Shown: positions 1-5,835 of the stretch, piece after piece
Numbering within the stretch: position 1 is the stretch's first letter
How the letters are laid out: each line of letters opens with the position of its first letter
Assembly: GCA_050742155.1 (NCBI GenBank)
Contig: JBOGFC010000051.1
Span: 1-11,096 of the forward strand
DNA: 11,096 nucleotides
Direction of reading: 5' to 3'
Origin: JBOGFC01 sp050742155
Lineage (GTDB): Bacteria > Actinomycetota > Acidimicrobiia > Spongiisociales > JALYHC01
Made by a program: the position numbers and the translations under genes
Notes under the pieces: model-generated
What the model saw: only the letters and a program-made list of their open reading frames with translations
Told to the model about the DNA's origin: nothing
Database searches by the model: none

Positions 1-599
1 ACCAGGGCGATCGCCACGCCCAAAGGGATCAGCATGGTGGCCACTGCCCGGCCGGTGGAGAAGCCGTGGTTCTCGCGCACTGCGATGGTGGCCAGGGCGA
101 AGGACCAGATGAACAGGCTGAAGGCCACCAGCAACGAGAGGAAGGCCCCACCCGGTCCCGCCACCACCAGCAACTGGGCCGGGATGTTGAAGATATACGG
201 CAGCTGGGCGAAGCCCAGGCCGGCCAACAGCCCCTTGAAGGTGCCGGTTCCTTTCAGGAGCAGGGCTACCCCCTGCAGGATGGCGGCTCCCAGCGCCAGG
301 CCGATGAGTCCGGCGAGCGAAGAGAAGATGGCTAAGGCCACCACCGAGACTGCCCCCATGTCCGGTGAGGGACCGAGGATCCCCTCGAAGGCCGGCGTGG
401 CCAAACCGGCGGCGATGCCGCTGAGGAACTGGAGCACCGCCACCAGCCCGATCGCCCAGCCCACCGGGGCGAGCTGGGTCACCCGCCGGAGGGTGGGGAC
501 GGGGCGGGTGAGCACGCTCACCGCCGTCTCCAGCGGCCCTTCTTCGGTCTCGACCGGGGGCGCCGGGCGCAACGATTCGGGGGTGAGGTGATCGGTCAT
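1..599 (-). CDS. Yip1-family multi-pass membrane protein (C-terminus beyond window)
   Basis: I translated this gene by hand from the ATG at 599; 199 codons are visible before the left edge cuts it off. The first ~40 residues are polar and Pro/Glu-rich (starting MTDHLTPESL), a likely cytosolic tail. Hydrophobic segments follow at roughly residues 46-66, 82-115, 125-145, 148-175 and from 185 on. The stretch ENHGFSTGRAVA (176-187), between the last two segments, resembles the conserved loop of bacterial Yip1-domain proteins, and the Gly/Ala-rich helices fit that family. The molecular role of bacterial Yip1 proteins is poorly defined; eukaryotic members act in membrane trafficking. The start codon overlaps the sppA stop by one base (TGATG), so the two are probably co-translated. 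The family call rests on motif recall and topology only; another small integral membrane family is possible. Confidence 0.7.
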   Translation of the reverse strand, partial: MTDHLTPESLRPAPPVETEEGPLETAVSVLTRPVPTLRRVTQLAPVGWAIGLVAVLQFLSGIAAGLATPAFEGILGPSPDMGAVSVVALAIFSSLAGLIGLALGAAILQGVALLLKGTGTFKGLLAGLGFAQLPYIFNIPAQLLVVAGPGGAFLSLLVAFSLFIWSFALATIAVRENHGFSTGRAVATMLIPLGVAIAL

Positions 600-1519
600 C
601 AGGTCCCGTAGCGCGGGACGAGGTAGCCGGTCAGCAGCTCACGGAGCAGGACCAGCTCGGGATCAATTCCAATGCCGGCCCTCACCACCCCGGCCAATCC
701 CGGACCGAAGAAGAGCTCCTCGAAGAACGAGGGGGTCAGCTCCACCACCTGGGCGTCCTCGATGCCGGCCAGCTGCTCGGCCTCGGCGATGGCTTCCTCC
801 AAGCCGCCCAGCCGGTCCACCAGACCCAGGGCCAGGGCCTGCTGGCCGGTGTACGGCTGGCCGGTGGCCAGCTCTCGAACCTCATCCTCGGAGAGCCCCC
901 GGCCTCGGGCGACCGCCCCCACGAACTGCTCGTAGAGGTCGTCGACCATCTCCTGGACGATGCGCCGCCGCTCGGGGGTGAACCGCCCCGGCAGGAACAT
1001 GTCCTTGTGCTCCCCGGCGGTGACCGCCTCGATCTCGATCCCCAGCTTGTCGAAGAGCCCTTCGACGTCGAAGGTGGAGAAGATCACCCCTACGCTCCCG
1101 GTCAAGGTGCCGGGCTGCGCCACGATGCGGTCGGCCTGAGAGGCGAGGTAGTAGCCGCCCGAAGCGGCCACATCCCCCATCGACACCACCACCGGCTTGG
1201 GAAAGTCGCGCACCATTCCCGCCATCTCCTGGGAGGCGGCCACGGTTCCGCCCGGGCTGTCGATGCGCAGCACCACCGCCTTGATGAATGGATCGTCCCC
1301 GGCGGTGCGGAGCCGCTCCCTGAGGACCTGCGGGGTGATTCCTCCTCCGGCCAGGAGCGAGGGGGAGGCCCCCTCCTGGATGGGGCCGGCCAGCCGGACC
1401 AACGCCACGGCGTCACCGCTCACCCGGAAGCCGGATCGGGCCGGCACCAGCGCCAGGGCTACCAGAGACAAAAGCACCACGCCCAACACGGCTAGGGCGG
1501 CGATGCGCTTTCCGGACAT
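599..1519 (-). CDS. sppA: Signal peptide peptidase SppA, short single-domain form (S49 peptidase)
   Basis: The 306-residue protein begins with a short basic N-terminus and one hydrophobic segment (residues ~6-26), a membrane anchor that places the protease domain outside the membrane. The S49 core is clear: IDSPGG at 86-91, and GDVAASGGYY at 115-124 with the probable nucleophile Ser120. The general base is probably Lys172 in GEHKDMF, matching the Ser/Lys dyad spacing of the Bacillus-type enzyme. SppA enzymes degrade signal peptides left in the membrane after preprotein cleavage. The length fits the one-domain form that oligomerises, not the ~600-residue E. coli form. The gene starts 31 bases after the response regulator, with only a weak ribosome site (GGGAAG directly before the ATG), and its stop overlaps the Yip1 start. 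Family assignment is firm; exact substrates are unknown. Confidence 0.93.
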   Translation of the reverse strand: MSGKRIAALAVLGVVLLSLVALALVPARSGFRVSGDAVALVRLAGPIQEGASPSLLAGGGITPQVLRERLRTAGDDPFIKAVVLRIDSPGGTVAASQEMAGMVRDFPKPVVVSMGDVAASGGYYLASQADRIVAQPGTLTGSVGVIFSTFDVEGLFDKLGIEIEAVTAGEHKDMFLPGRFTPERRRIVQEMVDDLYEQFVGAVARGRGLSEDEVRELATGQPYTGQQALALGLVDRLGGLEEAIAEAEQLAGIEDAQVVELTPSFFEELFFGPGLAGVVRAGIGIDPELVLLRELLTGYLVPRYGT

Positions 1520-1550
1520 CTTCCCAGAGTACTCAGGCAGGGACCCCGGC

Positions 1551-1949
1551 CTAGCCGATGGCCCGGGTCATCCCCACATTCGCCTCAGCCAGCAGGGTCA
1601 GCACCAGCCGCCGGAACTCGGCCGGCTGGAACGGCTTGGTGACGAAGGCGTTGGCCCCACCCCGGTCGGCCCGGCGGCGGGACTCCTCCTCTGCATGAGC
1701 GGTCAGCACCAGGACGGGCAGCCGCTTGGTACGCTCGTCGGCCCGCAGCCGGTCGAGCACCTGCCAGCCGTCCATCTCGGGCAGGCCGATGTCCAAGACG
1801 AGGAGATCGGGCGGGTCTTCCAGGGCCGCCGTCAGCCCGGTCGGCCCGTCCTCTCGCATGATCACCTCGATCCGGGCCGGCCGCAGACAGACATCGATCA
1901 GGCGGCGGATCACCGCCGAATCCTCTACCACCAGCACTCGACGACCCAT
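1551..1949 (-). CDS. Single-domain response regulator (CheY/DivK-like receiver)
   Basis: The 132-residue protein is a lone receiver domain with no output domain. Visible residues are the acidic pair Glu9-Asp10, the phospho-acceptor Asp53 in LVLDIGLPEMDGW, Thr83 in VLTAH and Lys105 in VTKPFQP, so all phosphotransfer residues are intact. Such proteins are phosphorylated by a histidine kinase and signal by protein contact, as CheY does at the flagellar motor and DivK in the cell cycle. No kinase or motility gene lies nearby, so the partner is unknown. I chose the ATG at 1949 because GGAGAGAG sits 5 bases upstream and the receiver fold begins at once (MGRRVLVVED). The frame stays open into obgE, but that extension is Arg/Trp/Ser-rich out-of-frame obgE. 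Upstream lies a possible FliA/WhiG-type promoter. Confidence 0.93.
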   Translation of the reverse strand: MGRRVLVVEDSAVIRRLIDVCLRPARIEVIMREDGPTGLTAALEDPPDLLVLDIGLPEMDGWQVLDRLRADERTKRLPVLVLTAHAEEESRRRADRGGANAFVTKPFQPAEFRRLVLTLLAEANVGMTRAIG

Positions 1950-1954
1950 GTTGA

Positions 1955-1962
1955 CTCTCTCC
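1955..1962 (-). promoter_or_regulatory. Ribosome binding site of the response regulator
   Basis: GGAGAGAG on the minus strand, 5 bases before the ATG at 1949. It decides the start against the longer open frame that runs back into obgE. Confidence 0.7.
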
Positions 1963-1999
1963 AACGCGGATCGGGGTGATTCCCGAACCTGTGCGGGTG

Positions 2000-2027
2000 A
2001 TATCGGCCGAAAGTCTGTCTTTCTTGA
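2000..2027 (-). promoter_or_regulatory. Possible FliA/WhiG-type (sigma-28 family) promoter
   Basis: On the minus strand, GCCGATAT (2007-2000) matches seven of eight bases of the GCCGATAA -10 element used by FliA/WhiG-family sigma factors. TCAAGAAA begins 16 bases upstream (TCAA at 2027-2024), a fair match to TAAA in the -35 but with a spacer one base longer than usual. Transcription would start about 40-45 bases before the response regulator ATG. This is a motif match by eye; the -35 is imperfect and no sigma factor gene is in the window. Confidence 0.35.
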
Positions 2028-2028
2028 A

Positions 2029-2053
2029 CCCGTTTGCGGGGGGAAGCCTCCCC
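2029..2053 (-). terminator. Two small hairpins at the end of obgE, possible weak terminator
   Basis: Read on the minus strand, GGGGAGGCTTCCCC (2053-2040; 5-bp stem, 4-base loop) overlaps the obgE stop codon. CCCGCAAACGGG (2040-2029; 4-bp stem, 4-base loop) follows directly. No T-run follows, so this is not a canonical intrinsic terminator. It may slow transcription or protect the obgE mRNA 3' end. The 103-base gap otherwise holds only the promoter candidate and ribosome site before the response regulator. Confidence 0.3.
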
Positions 2054-3312
2054 TACCCCTCCGGTGACTCGTGGAACTCGAATACCAGGTCTCCGATCCG
2101 CACCTGATCCCCCGGCCGCACCCCGGCCTCCCGCAGCGCCCGCTCGACGCCCAAATGCTCCAGCCGCCGGGCGACGAAATCGGCCGCCGCCGGATCGGTG
2201 AGATCGGAGAGGGCCACCGCCCGCTCGGCCGCCCGGCCCGCCACCACCCAGACACCGGCCTCCCGCATGACCTGGAAGCCAGGAGGCTCCGGCCGGTGCA
2301 GGATGTAGCCCTGTCGCTCGGGTGGCTCTCTTCCGGCCCGCTCGAGGATGTCGGCTACCGCGTGCATGAGGCGCTCCACCCCCGCGCCCGTGACGGCCGA
2401 GATGGCGTGGATCTCGCCCGGCCCGCCCTCGATCCCGGCCAGCCGCTCGGCCACCTCGGGGAGATCGACCTTGTTGACCGCCACCACCCTCGGCCTGGCC
2501 AGCAGCTCAGGGGAGTGACGCCCCAGCTCGGCGAGCAGCACCACGTACTGCTCCCCCGACGCCATCTCCTGCACCGGGGAGGGGTCGAGGAGGATCACCA
2601 GGGCGCGGGCCCGCTCGACATGGCGCAGGAACTCGTGTCCCAGGCCCTTCCCGTCCGCCGCCCCTTCGATGAGCCCGGGGATGTCGGCCAGCAGGAACTC
2701 CCGCCCGTCGACCGATACCACTCCCAGGTGTGGCTCCAGCGTGGTGAAGGGATAGTCGGCTACCTTCGGCTTGGCGGCCGACACCCGCGCGAGCAGCGTG
2801 CTCTTGCCGGCATTGGGAAAGCCCACCAGCGCCGCGTCGGCCGGCAGCTTGAGCTCGAGCACCAGCCAGGCCTCCTCCCCATACTCGCCCTGCTCGGCCA
2901 AGGTGGGTGCCCGATGCTCCGGGCCGACGAAGGCGGCGTTGCCTCGCCCGCCCCGGCCCCCCTGGAGCGCTCGCATCCGCTGGCCCGCCTGGACCAGATC
3001 GGCCAGCACCGTCCCGTCCTCTTCCATGACCACCGTGCCGAGCGGGACCCTGAGCACCAGGTCCTCGCCCTGGCGCCCGTGACGCAGCTCCCCCTGTCCA
3101 TGGGTGCCGGCCCCGGCCGACCGATGCGGATTGTGGTGGAACTCGAGGAGGGTGGCCACCGAGGGGTCGGCCTCGATGAAGACGTCCCCTCCGGCTCCGC
3201 CGGACCCCCCCTCGGGTCGCCCGCGCGGCTTTCCCCTCCGGCGCCGGAAGCTCACCACCCCTGCACCGCCGTCGCCGGCGCGCAGGTGGACCTTGACACG
3301 GTCGGCGAACAC
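2053..3312 (-). CDS. obgE: Obg GTPase, ribosome assembly, with C-terminal OCT domain
   Basis: The 419-residue protein has all three Obg modules. The Gly-rich Obg fold spans ~1-157 (VHLRAGDGGAG near the start, GGRGGRGNAAF ~118-128). The GTPase domain has G1 GFPNAGKS (164-171), G3 DIPG (210-213), G4 NKVD (280-283) and G5 SAVTG (305-309). An OCT domain at ~335-415 ends in GDQVRIGDLVFEF, a module typical of Gram-positive and actinobacterial Obg. Obg binds the 50S subunit late in assembly and links growth to nucleotide levels. The start is a GTG 12 bases after the rpmA stop, with no convincing Shine-Dalgarno, so translation may be coupled to rpmA. The first loop has a run of arginines (SFRRRRGKPRG) where many family members have a mix of Arg, Glu and Lys. 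Assignment is very secure. Confidence 0.97.
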   Translation of the reverse strand: MFADRVKVHLRAGDGGAGVVSFRRRRGKPRGRPEGGSGGAGGDVFIEADPSVATLLEFHHNPHRSAGAGTHGQGELRHGRQGEDLVLRVPLGTVVMEEDGTVLADLVQAGQRMRALQGGRGGRGNAAFVGPEHRAPTLAEQGEYGEEAWLVLELKLPADAALVGFPNAGKSTLLARVSAAKPKVADYPFTTLEPHLGVVSVDGREFLLADIPGLIEGAADGKGLGHEFLRHVERARALVILLDPSPVQEMASGEQYVVLLAELGRHSPELLARPRVVAVNKVDLPEVAERLAGIEGGPGEIHAISAVTGAGVERLMHAVADILERAGREPPERQGYILHRPEPPGFQVMREAGVWVVAGRAAERAVALSDLTDPAAADFVARRLEHLGVERALREAGVRPGDQVRIGDLVFEFHESPEG

Positions 3313-3324
3313 TAGGAAGAGTGA

Positions 3325-3579
3325 CTAGGAGTTGGGCAGCACGCTCACCAGCCGCCGTCCGTTGCGACGGCCGTAGCTGACCATCCCCTCGGTCTTGGCG
3401 AAAAGGGTGTCATCGCTGCCCCTGCCGACATTGTGGCCGGGATGGATGCGAGTGCCTCGCTGGCGGACCAGGATGGCTCCCGCCTCCACGAACTCGCCGT
3501 CGAAGGCCTTGGCACCCAGCCGCTGGGCGGCCGAATCTCGGCCGTTGCGGGTGGAGGCGGCCCCCTTCTTCTTGGCCAT
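3325..3579 (-). CDS. rpmA: 50S ribosomal protein L27
   Basis: The 84-residue protein has the L27 signature throughout: the Lys-rich start MAKKKGAASTRNGRDS, then GAKAFDGEFV, ILVRQRGTRIHPG and NVGRGSDDTLFA. L27 sits on the large subunit with its N-terminal tail near the peptidyl-transferase centre. The start has no cleavable Firmicutes-type N-terminal extension before the AKKK tail. AGGAGAG lies 7 bases before the ATG, inside the end of rplU, and only 3 bases separate the rplU stop from this start. Confidence 0.98.
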   Translation of the reverse strand: MAKKKGAASTRNGRDSAAQRLGAKAFDGEFVEAGAILVRQRGTRIHPGHNVGRGSDDTLFAKTEGMVSYGRRNGRRLVSVLPNS

Positions 3580-3582
3580 GGC

Positions 3583-3948
3583 TCAGCTCTCCTCTTTGTC
3601 CTGGGTATCCTCGGTCTTCTTCGAGGACCGCTTCCGTTTGGGCAACTCGATGCCGGTGATCTCGATCCGGGTGTACCGCTGCCGATGCCCGCCCCGCCGA
3701 CGATAGCCGCTCTTCGGCCGGTACTTGAAGATGTCCACCTTGTCGCCGCTCACCTCGCCCAGCACCTTGGCCCGCACCTTGACGGCGGCCAGGTCTTCTC
3801 GTCCGGTGATCGCCTTCCCCTTGTCGTCGACCACCAGCAGAGGCGTGAAGTCCACCTCCTCGTCCTGGCCCTTGTGGAGCTCCACGTCCAGCACGTCGCC
3901 GGGCTGGACCTTGGCCTGCTTGCCCCCGGTGCGGATGATGGCGTACAT
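3583..3948 (-). CDS. rplU: 50S ribosomal protein L21
   Basis: The 121-residue protein starts MYAIIRTGGKQAKV, the conserved L21 N-terminus, and continues with QPGDVLDVEL and the rRNA-binding segment FKYRPKSGYRRRGGHRQ (~75-90), then TRIEITGI. L21 binds 23S rRNA in the large subunit. A Lys/Glu/Asp-rich tail of about 18 residues (from ~104, RKRSSKKTEDTQ) makes it longer than the ~103-residue E. coli protein. I chose the ATG at 3948; the frame is open much further upstream, but that sequence is low-complexity Arg/Gly/Pro translation of the RNase E/G gene. It starts 11 bases after the RNase E/G stop without a clear Shine-Dalgarno, so coupling to the upstream gene is likely. Confidence 0.97.
   Translation of the reverse strand: MYAIIRTGGKQAKVQPGDVLDVELHKGQDEEVDFTPLLVVDDKGKAITGREDLAAVKVRAKVLGEVSGDKVDIFKYRPKSGYRRRGGHRQRYTRIEITGIELPKRKRSSKKTEDTQDKEES
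3587..3593 (-). promoter_or_regulatory. Ribosome binding site of rpmA, inside rplU
   Basis: AGGAGAG on the minus strand, 7 bases before the rpmA ATG and within the last codons of rplU. It allows independent initiation on rpmA. Confidence 0.7.
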
Positions 3949-3959
3949 CGGTCGAGACG

Positions 3960-5489
3960 TTAGTGAGGCTGGCGGGCGGCCCCGCTGATGGCCGAGTCCT
4001 CGTGCAGCAGCACCCCTCGACCGGCGCAGTGCGGGCAGACCTCCGAGAACGACTCCAACAGACCCTCGGACACGTTCTTGCGGGTCATCTCCACCAGCCC
4101 GAGTTGGGACACCTCGAACACCTGGGTGCGGGTGCGGTCCTTGGCGAGCACCTCCTTGAGTCGCCGCAACACCGCCTGGCGATTCCTCTCCGACTCCATG
4201 TCGATGAAGTCGATGACGATGATCCCCCCGATGTCCCGCAGGCGGAGCTGGCGGCCGATCTCCTCGGCGGCCTCCAGGTTGTTCTGGAGCACGGTCTCCT
4301 CCAGGTTGGAGTGGCCGACGAACTTGCCGGTATTGACGTCCACCACCGTGAGCGCCTCGGCCCGGTCGATCACCACGTGGCCGCCCGAGGGAAGCCACAC
4401 CTTGCGGTCCAGCGCCTTGCGGAGCTGGTCCTCCACGTGGAAGCGCTCGAAGAGCGGGGGCTGCTCCCGGTAGAGCTGCACCCGGTCCACCAGATCGGGG
4501 GCGGTGTCCTCCAGATAGGCGATCACCTGCCGGTAGGTGTGGTCGTCGTCGATGAGGAGGCGGCGGAACTCCGGACCGAAGTGCTCCCGGATCACTCGCA
4601 GCACCAGGGGAGGCTCCTCATGCAAGAGGCGCGGGGCCGACCCCTTCTCCTCCTCGGCCTGGATCTGCTCCCAGACCGTGGCCAGGCGAGCGATGTCTTC
4701 CTGGAGAGCCGCCTCGGAGACCTGCTCGGCGGCGGTGCGCACGATCACCCCGCTCCCCTTCGGGCGCACCCGGCGAATCACTTCGCGCAGGCGCTCCCGC
4801 TCCTCGTCGGGGAGGCGCCGGCTGATCCCTTTCACGTCTGACTCCGGGACCAGCACCAGGTAGCGGCCGGCCAGGGACACCTCGTTGGTGAGACGAGCCC
4901 CCTTGTGTCCCATGGCGTCCTTGACCACCTGCACCAAAACGTCGTTCCCGGGATGAAGGGCCATCTCGATGCGCGGGTGGCGCTGGCCCTCCAGGTCCTC
5001 AGAGTCGTAGTGGACGTCCCCGGCATAGAGCACACCGTTCTTGGGCTCGCCGAAGTCGATGAAGGCCGCATCCATGCCGGGCAGCACGTTCTTGACCTTG
5101 CCCAGGTAGACGTTTCCCACCAAGGATCGGCGCTCCTGCCGGGCGATGTAGTGCTCTACCAGCACCGGGCCCTCCAGGATCACGATCTGCGTCTGGTGCG
5201 GGAGCACCCGGACCAGCATCTGCTTTCGGCCGGCCTCCGGGGCGGCCACGATGACCTCTTCCCGCGGCCGGGGACGGCGGGCGGGGGGCCGCTTGGGGCG
5301 GACCGCCGTCCGGCTCTGGCCCCCGTTCTCCGGGGCCGTCCTGACCGAAGGCTCCGGTGGCGGGGTCTCCTGGACCCGGCGAACCTCGACCAGCTGGCCC
5401 CGCACGTTCCGAAGCTTGCGCTCCTCCCGTGCCTCGTTCCCCACCCCCCTGCGGATCACCTCCGCCGACTTACGTCGGAACAAACCCAT
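3960..5489 (-). CDS. rne: Ribonuclease E/G, compact form with basic N-terminal extension
   Basis: The 509-residue endoribonuclease cuts single-stranded A/U-rich RNA in mRNA decay and rRNA/tRNA processing. An Arg/Pro/Glu-rich, apparently disordered extension covers ~1-88. The catalytic core follows: S1 domain ~122-205 (GNVYLGKVKNVLPGMDAAFIDFG region), 5'-sensor Arg251-Thr252 in IVRTA, and DNase-I-like site with metal ligands Asp384 in VVDVNTGKF and Asp427 in IVIDFIDM. The zinc-link cysteines are Cys485 and Cys488 in CPHCAGRG. The protein ends about 18 residues after the zinc link, so the long C-terminal scaffold and small domain of E. coli RNase E are absent. A good ribosome site (AAAGGAG) supports the ATG at 5489. 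It heads the rplU-rpmA-obgE cluster. Whether to call it rne or rng is a naming choice; the catalytic family is certain. Confidence 0.95.
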   Translation of the reverse strand: MGLFRRKSAEVIRRGVGNEAREERKLRNVRGQLVEVRRVQETPPPEPSVRTAPENGGQSRTAVRPKRPPARRPRPREEVIVAAPEAGRKQMLVRVLPHQTQIVILEGPVLVEHYIARQERRSLVGNVYLGKVKNVLPGMDAAFIDFGEPKNGVLYAGDVHYDSEDLEGQRHPRIEMALHPGNDVLVQVVKDAMGHKGARLTNEVSLAGRYLVLVPESDVKGISRRLPDEERERLREVIRRVRPKGSGVIVRTAAEQVSEAALQEDIARLATVWEQIQAEEEKGSAPRLLHEEPPLVLRVIREHFGPEFRRLLIDDDHTYRQVIAYLEDTAPDLVDRVQLYREQPPLFERFHVEDQLRKALDRKVWLPSGGHVVIDRAEALTVVDVNTGKFVGHSNLEETVLQNNLEAAEEIGRQLRLRDIGGIIVIDFIDMESERNRQAVLRRLKEVLAKDRTRTQVFEVSQLGLVEMTRKNVSEGLLESFSEVCPHCAGRGVLLHEDSAISGAARQPH

Positions 5490-5498
5490 GTATGCGCA

Positions 5499-5505
5499 CT
5501 CCTTT
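5499..5505 (-). promoter_or_regulatory. Ribosome binding site of RNase E/G
   Basis: AAAGGAG on the minus strand, 9 bases before the ATG at 5489. It lies directly against one of two TGCGCA copies (5493-5498 and 5524-5529). These are self-complementary and could pair in the mRNA, enclosing this site together with a smaller TCGG/CCGA hairpin (5510-5520). Confidence 0.7.
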
Positions 5506-5707
5506 GCTGTCGGCCGCCGAGCATGCGCAACGCGGGTGTCGGCTCCCGCCGCGGAGGAAGAAGGTGCGCTAGGTGCGCCTCACCGGCGAAGCGGTGGGCG
5601 GGGGCGGCTCGCCCGAGGACGACCGGCCTCGATCACTGAAGATGACCCGGCCCCGCCGGTCAGATGACCCGAGCAGGGGGCGAAGTCGAAAGCGCACTGC
5701 GATTCTC

Positions 5708-5741
5708 CGTGGCTGGAAGCTGCCGCTCGGCGGCGGCCACG
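5708..5741 (-). other. Nested stem-loop near the predicted 5' end of the RNase E/G transcript
   Basis: An outer 6-bp stem (5708-5713 CGTGGC with 5736-5741 GCCACG) encloses an inner 5-bp stem (5722-5726 GCCGC with 5730-5734 GCGGC, 3-base loop). If TACCCT at 5753-5748 is the -10, the transcript would begin about at the base of this structure. Confidence 0.4.
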
Positions 5742-5747
5742 TCACAC

Positions 5748-5753
5748 AGGGTA
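5748..5753 (-). promoter_or_regulatory. Possible -10 element of the RNase E/G operon
   Basis: TACCCT on the minus strand fits the TANNNT pattern of primary-sigma -10 elements in high-GC actinobacteria. The hexamer at the -35 position (ACAAGA, 5776-5771) is a poor match to TTGACA. The assignment is weak and rests mainly on position in the longest noncoding gap. Confidence 0.25.
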
Positions 5754-5769
5754 GCACGGCCGAAGATCA

Positions 5770-5816
5770 TTCTTGTGACGGTTTCCGATCCTCCAGGCAA
5801 GAAAACGTCACAAGAA
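5770..5816. repeat. 11-bp perfect inverted repeat just after rodA
   Basis: TTCTTGTGACG (5770-5780) and CGTCACAAGAA (5806-5816) are exact reverse complements separated by 25 bases. After one mismatch the pairing can extend by TTTC/GAAA. The element starts 19 bases past the rodA stop. As RNA it would be a strong large-loop hairpin, but no T-run follows, so it is not a canonical terminator. A third copy of the core CGTCACA lies at 5740-5746, which also suggests protein-binding sites. Confidence 0.6.
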
Positions 5817-5835
5817 CGAGAAGGTACGAGCGCCG

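Larger units (their letters stand above)
5490..5835 (-). promoter_or_regulatory. Noncoding region between rodA and RNase E/G: probable promoter and long leader
   Basis: These 346 bases hold no convincing gene; the one short minus-strand open frame (GTG at 5757, 62 codons, ending at 5569) is Pro/Arg/Ser-rich and looks random. What can be seen: an 11-bp perfect inverted repeat (5770-5816); TACCCT as a possible -10 (5753-5748) without a good -35; a nested stem-loop (5708-5741) at the likely 5' end of the transcript; a palindrome GGTCAGATGACC (5658-5669); two direct copies of AGGTGCGC (5562-5569 and 5571-5578); and paired TGCGCA elements around the ribosome site. The position fits a promoter with a leader of about 250 bases for the RNase E/G-rplU-rpmA-obgE operon. 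RNase E genes elsewhere use long leaders for feedback control; that this one does is inference. Confidence 0.5.

Noticed and set aside
34..591. Plus-strand open frame at the left end
   Set aside because: The minus strand encodes a coherent multi-pass Yip1-like protein coupled to sppA; the plus frame is a low-complexity Ala/Pro/Ser/Arg shadow.
1950..2255. N-terminal extension of the response regulator into obgE
   Set aside because: The extra residues read the end of obgE out of frame; a good ribosome site and the start of the receiver fold both point to the ATG at 1949.
2071..3315. Long plus-strand open frame (414 codons) opposite obgE
   Set aside because: It is the antisense of a clear Obg gene; composition is His/Gln/Pro/Arg-rich with no recognisable domain, typical of shadow frames in GC-rich DNA.
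3949..4398. N-terminal extension of L21 in the same frame as rplU
   Set aside because: The extension is Arg/Gly/Pro-rich out-of-frame RNase E/G coding sequence; L21 proteins begin at MYAIIRTGGKQ.
5569..5757. Possible 62-codon leader peptide before RNase E/G
   Set aside because: The GTG start has no convincing ribosome site, and the Pro/Ser/Arg-rich translation shows no regulatory codon run or conserved feature.
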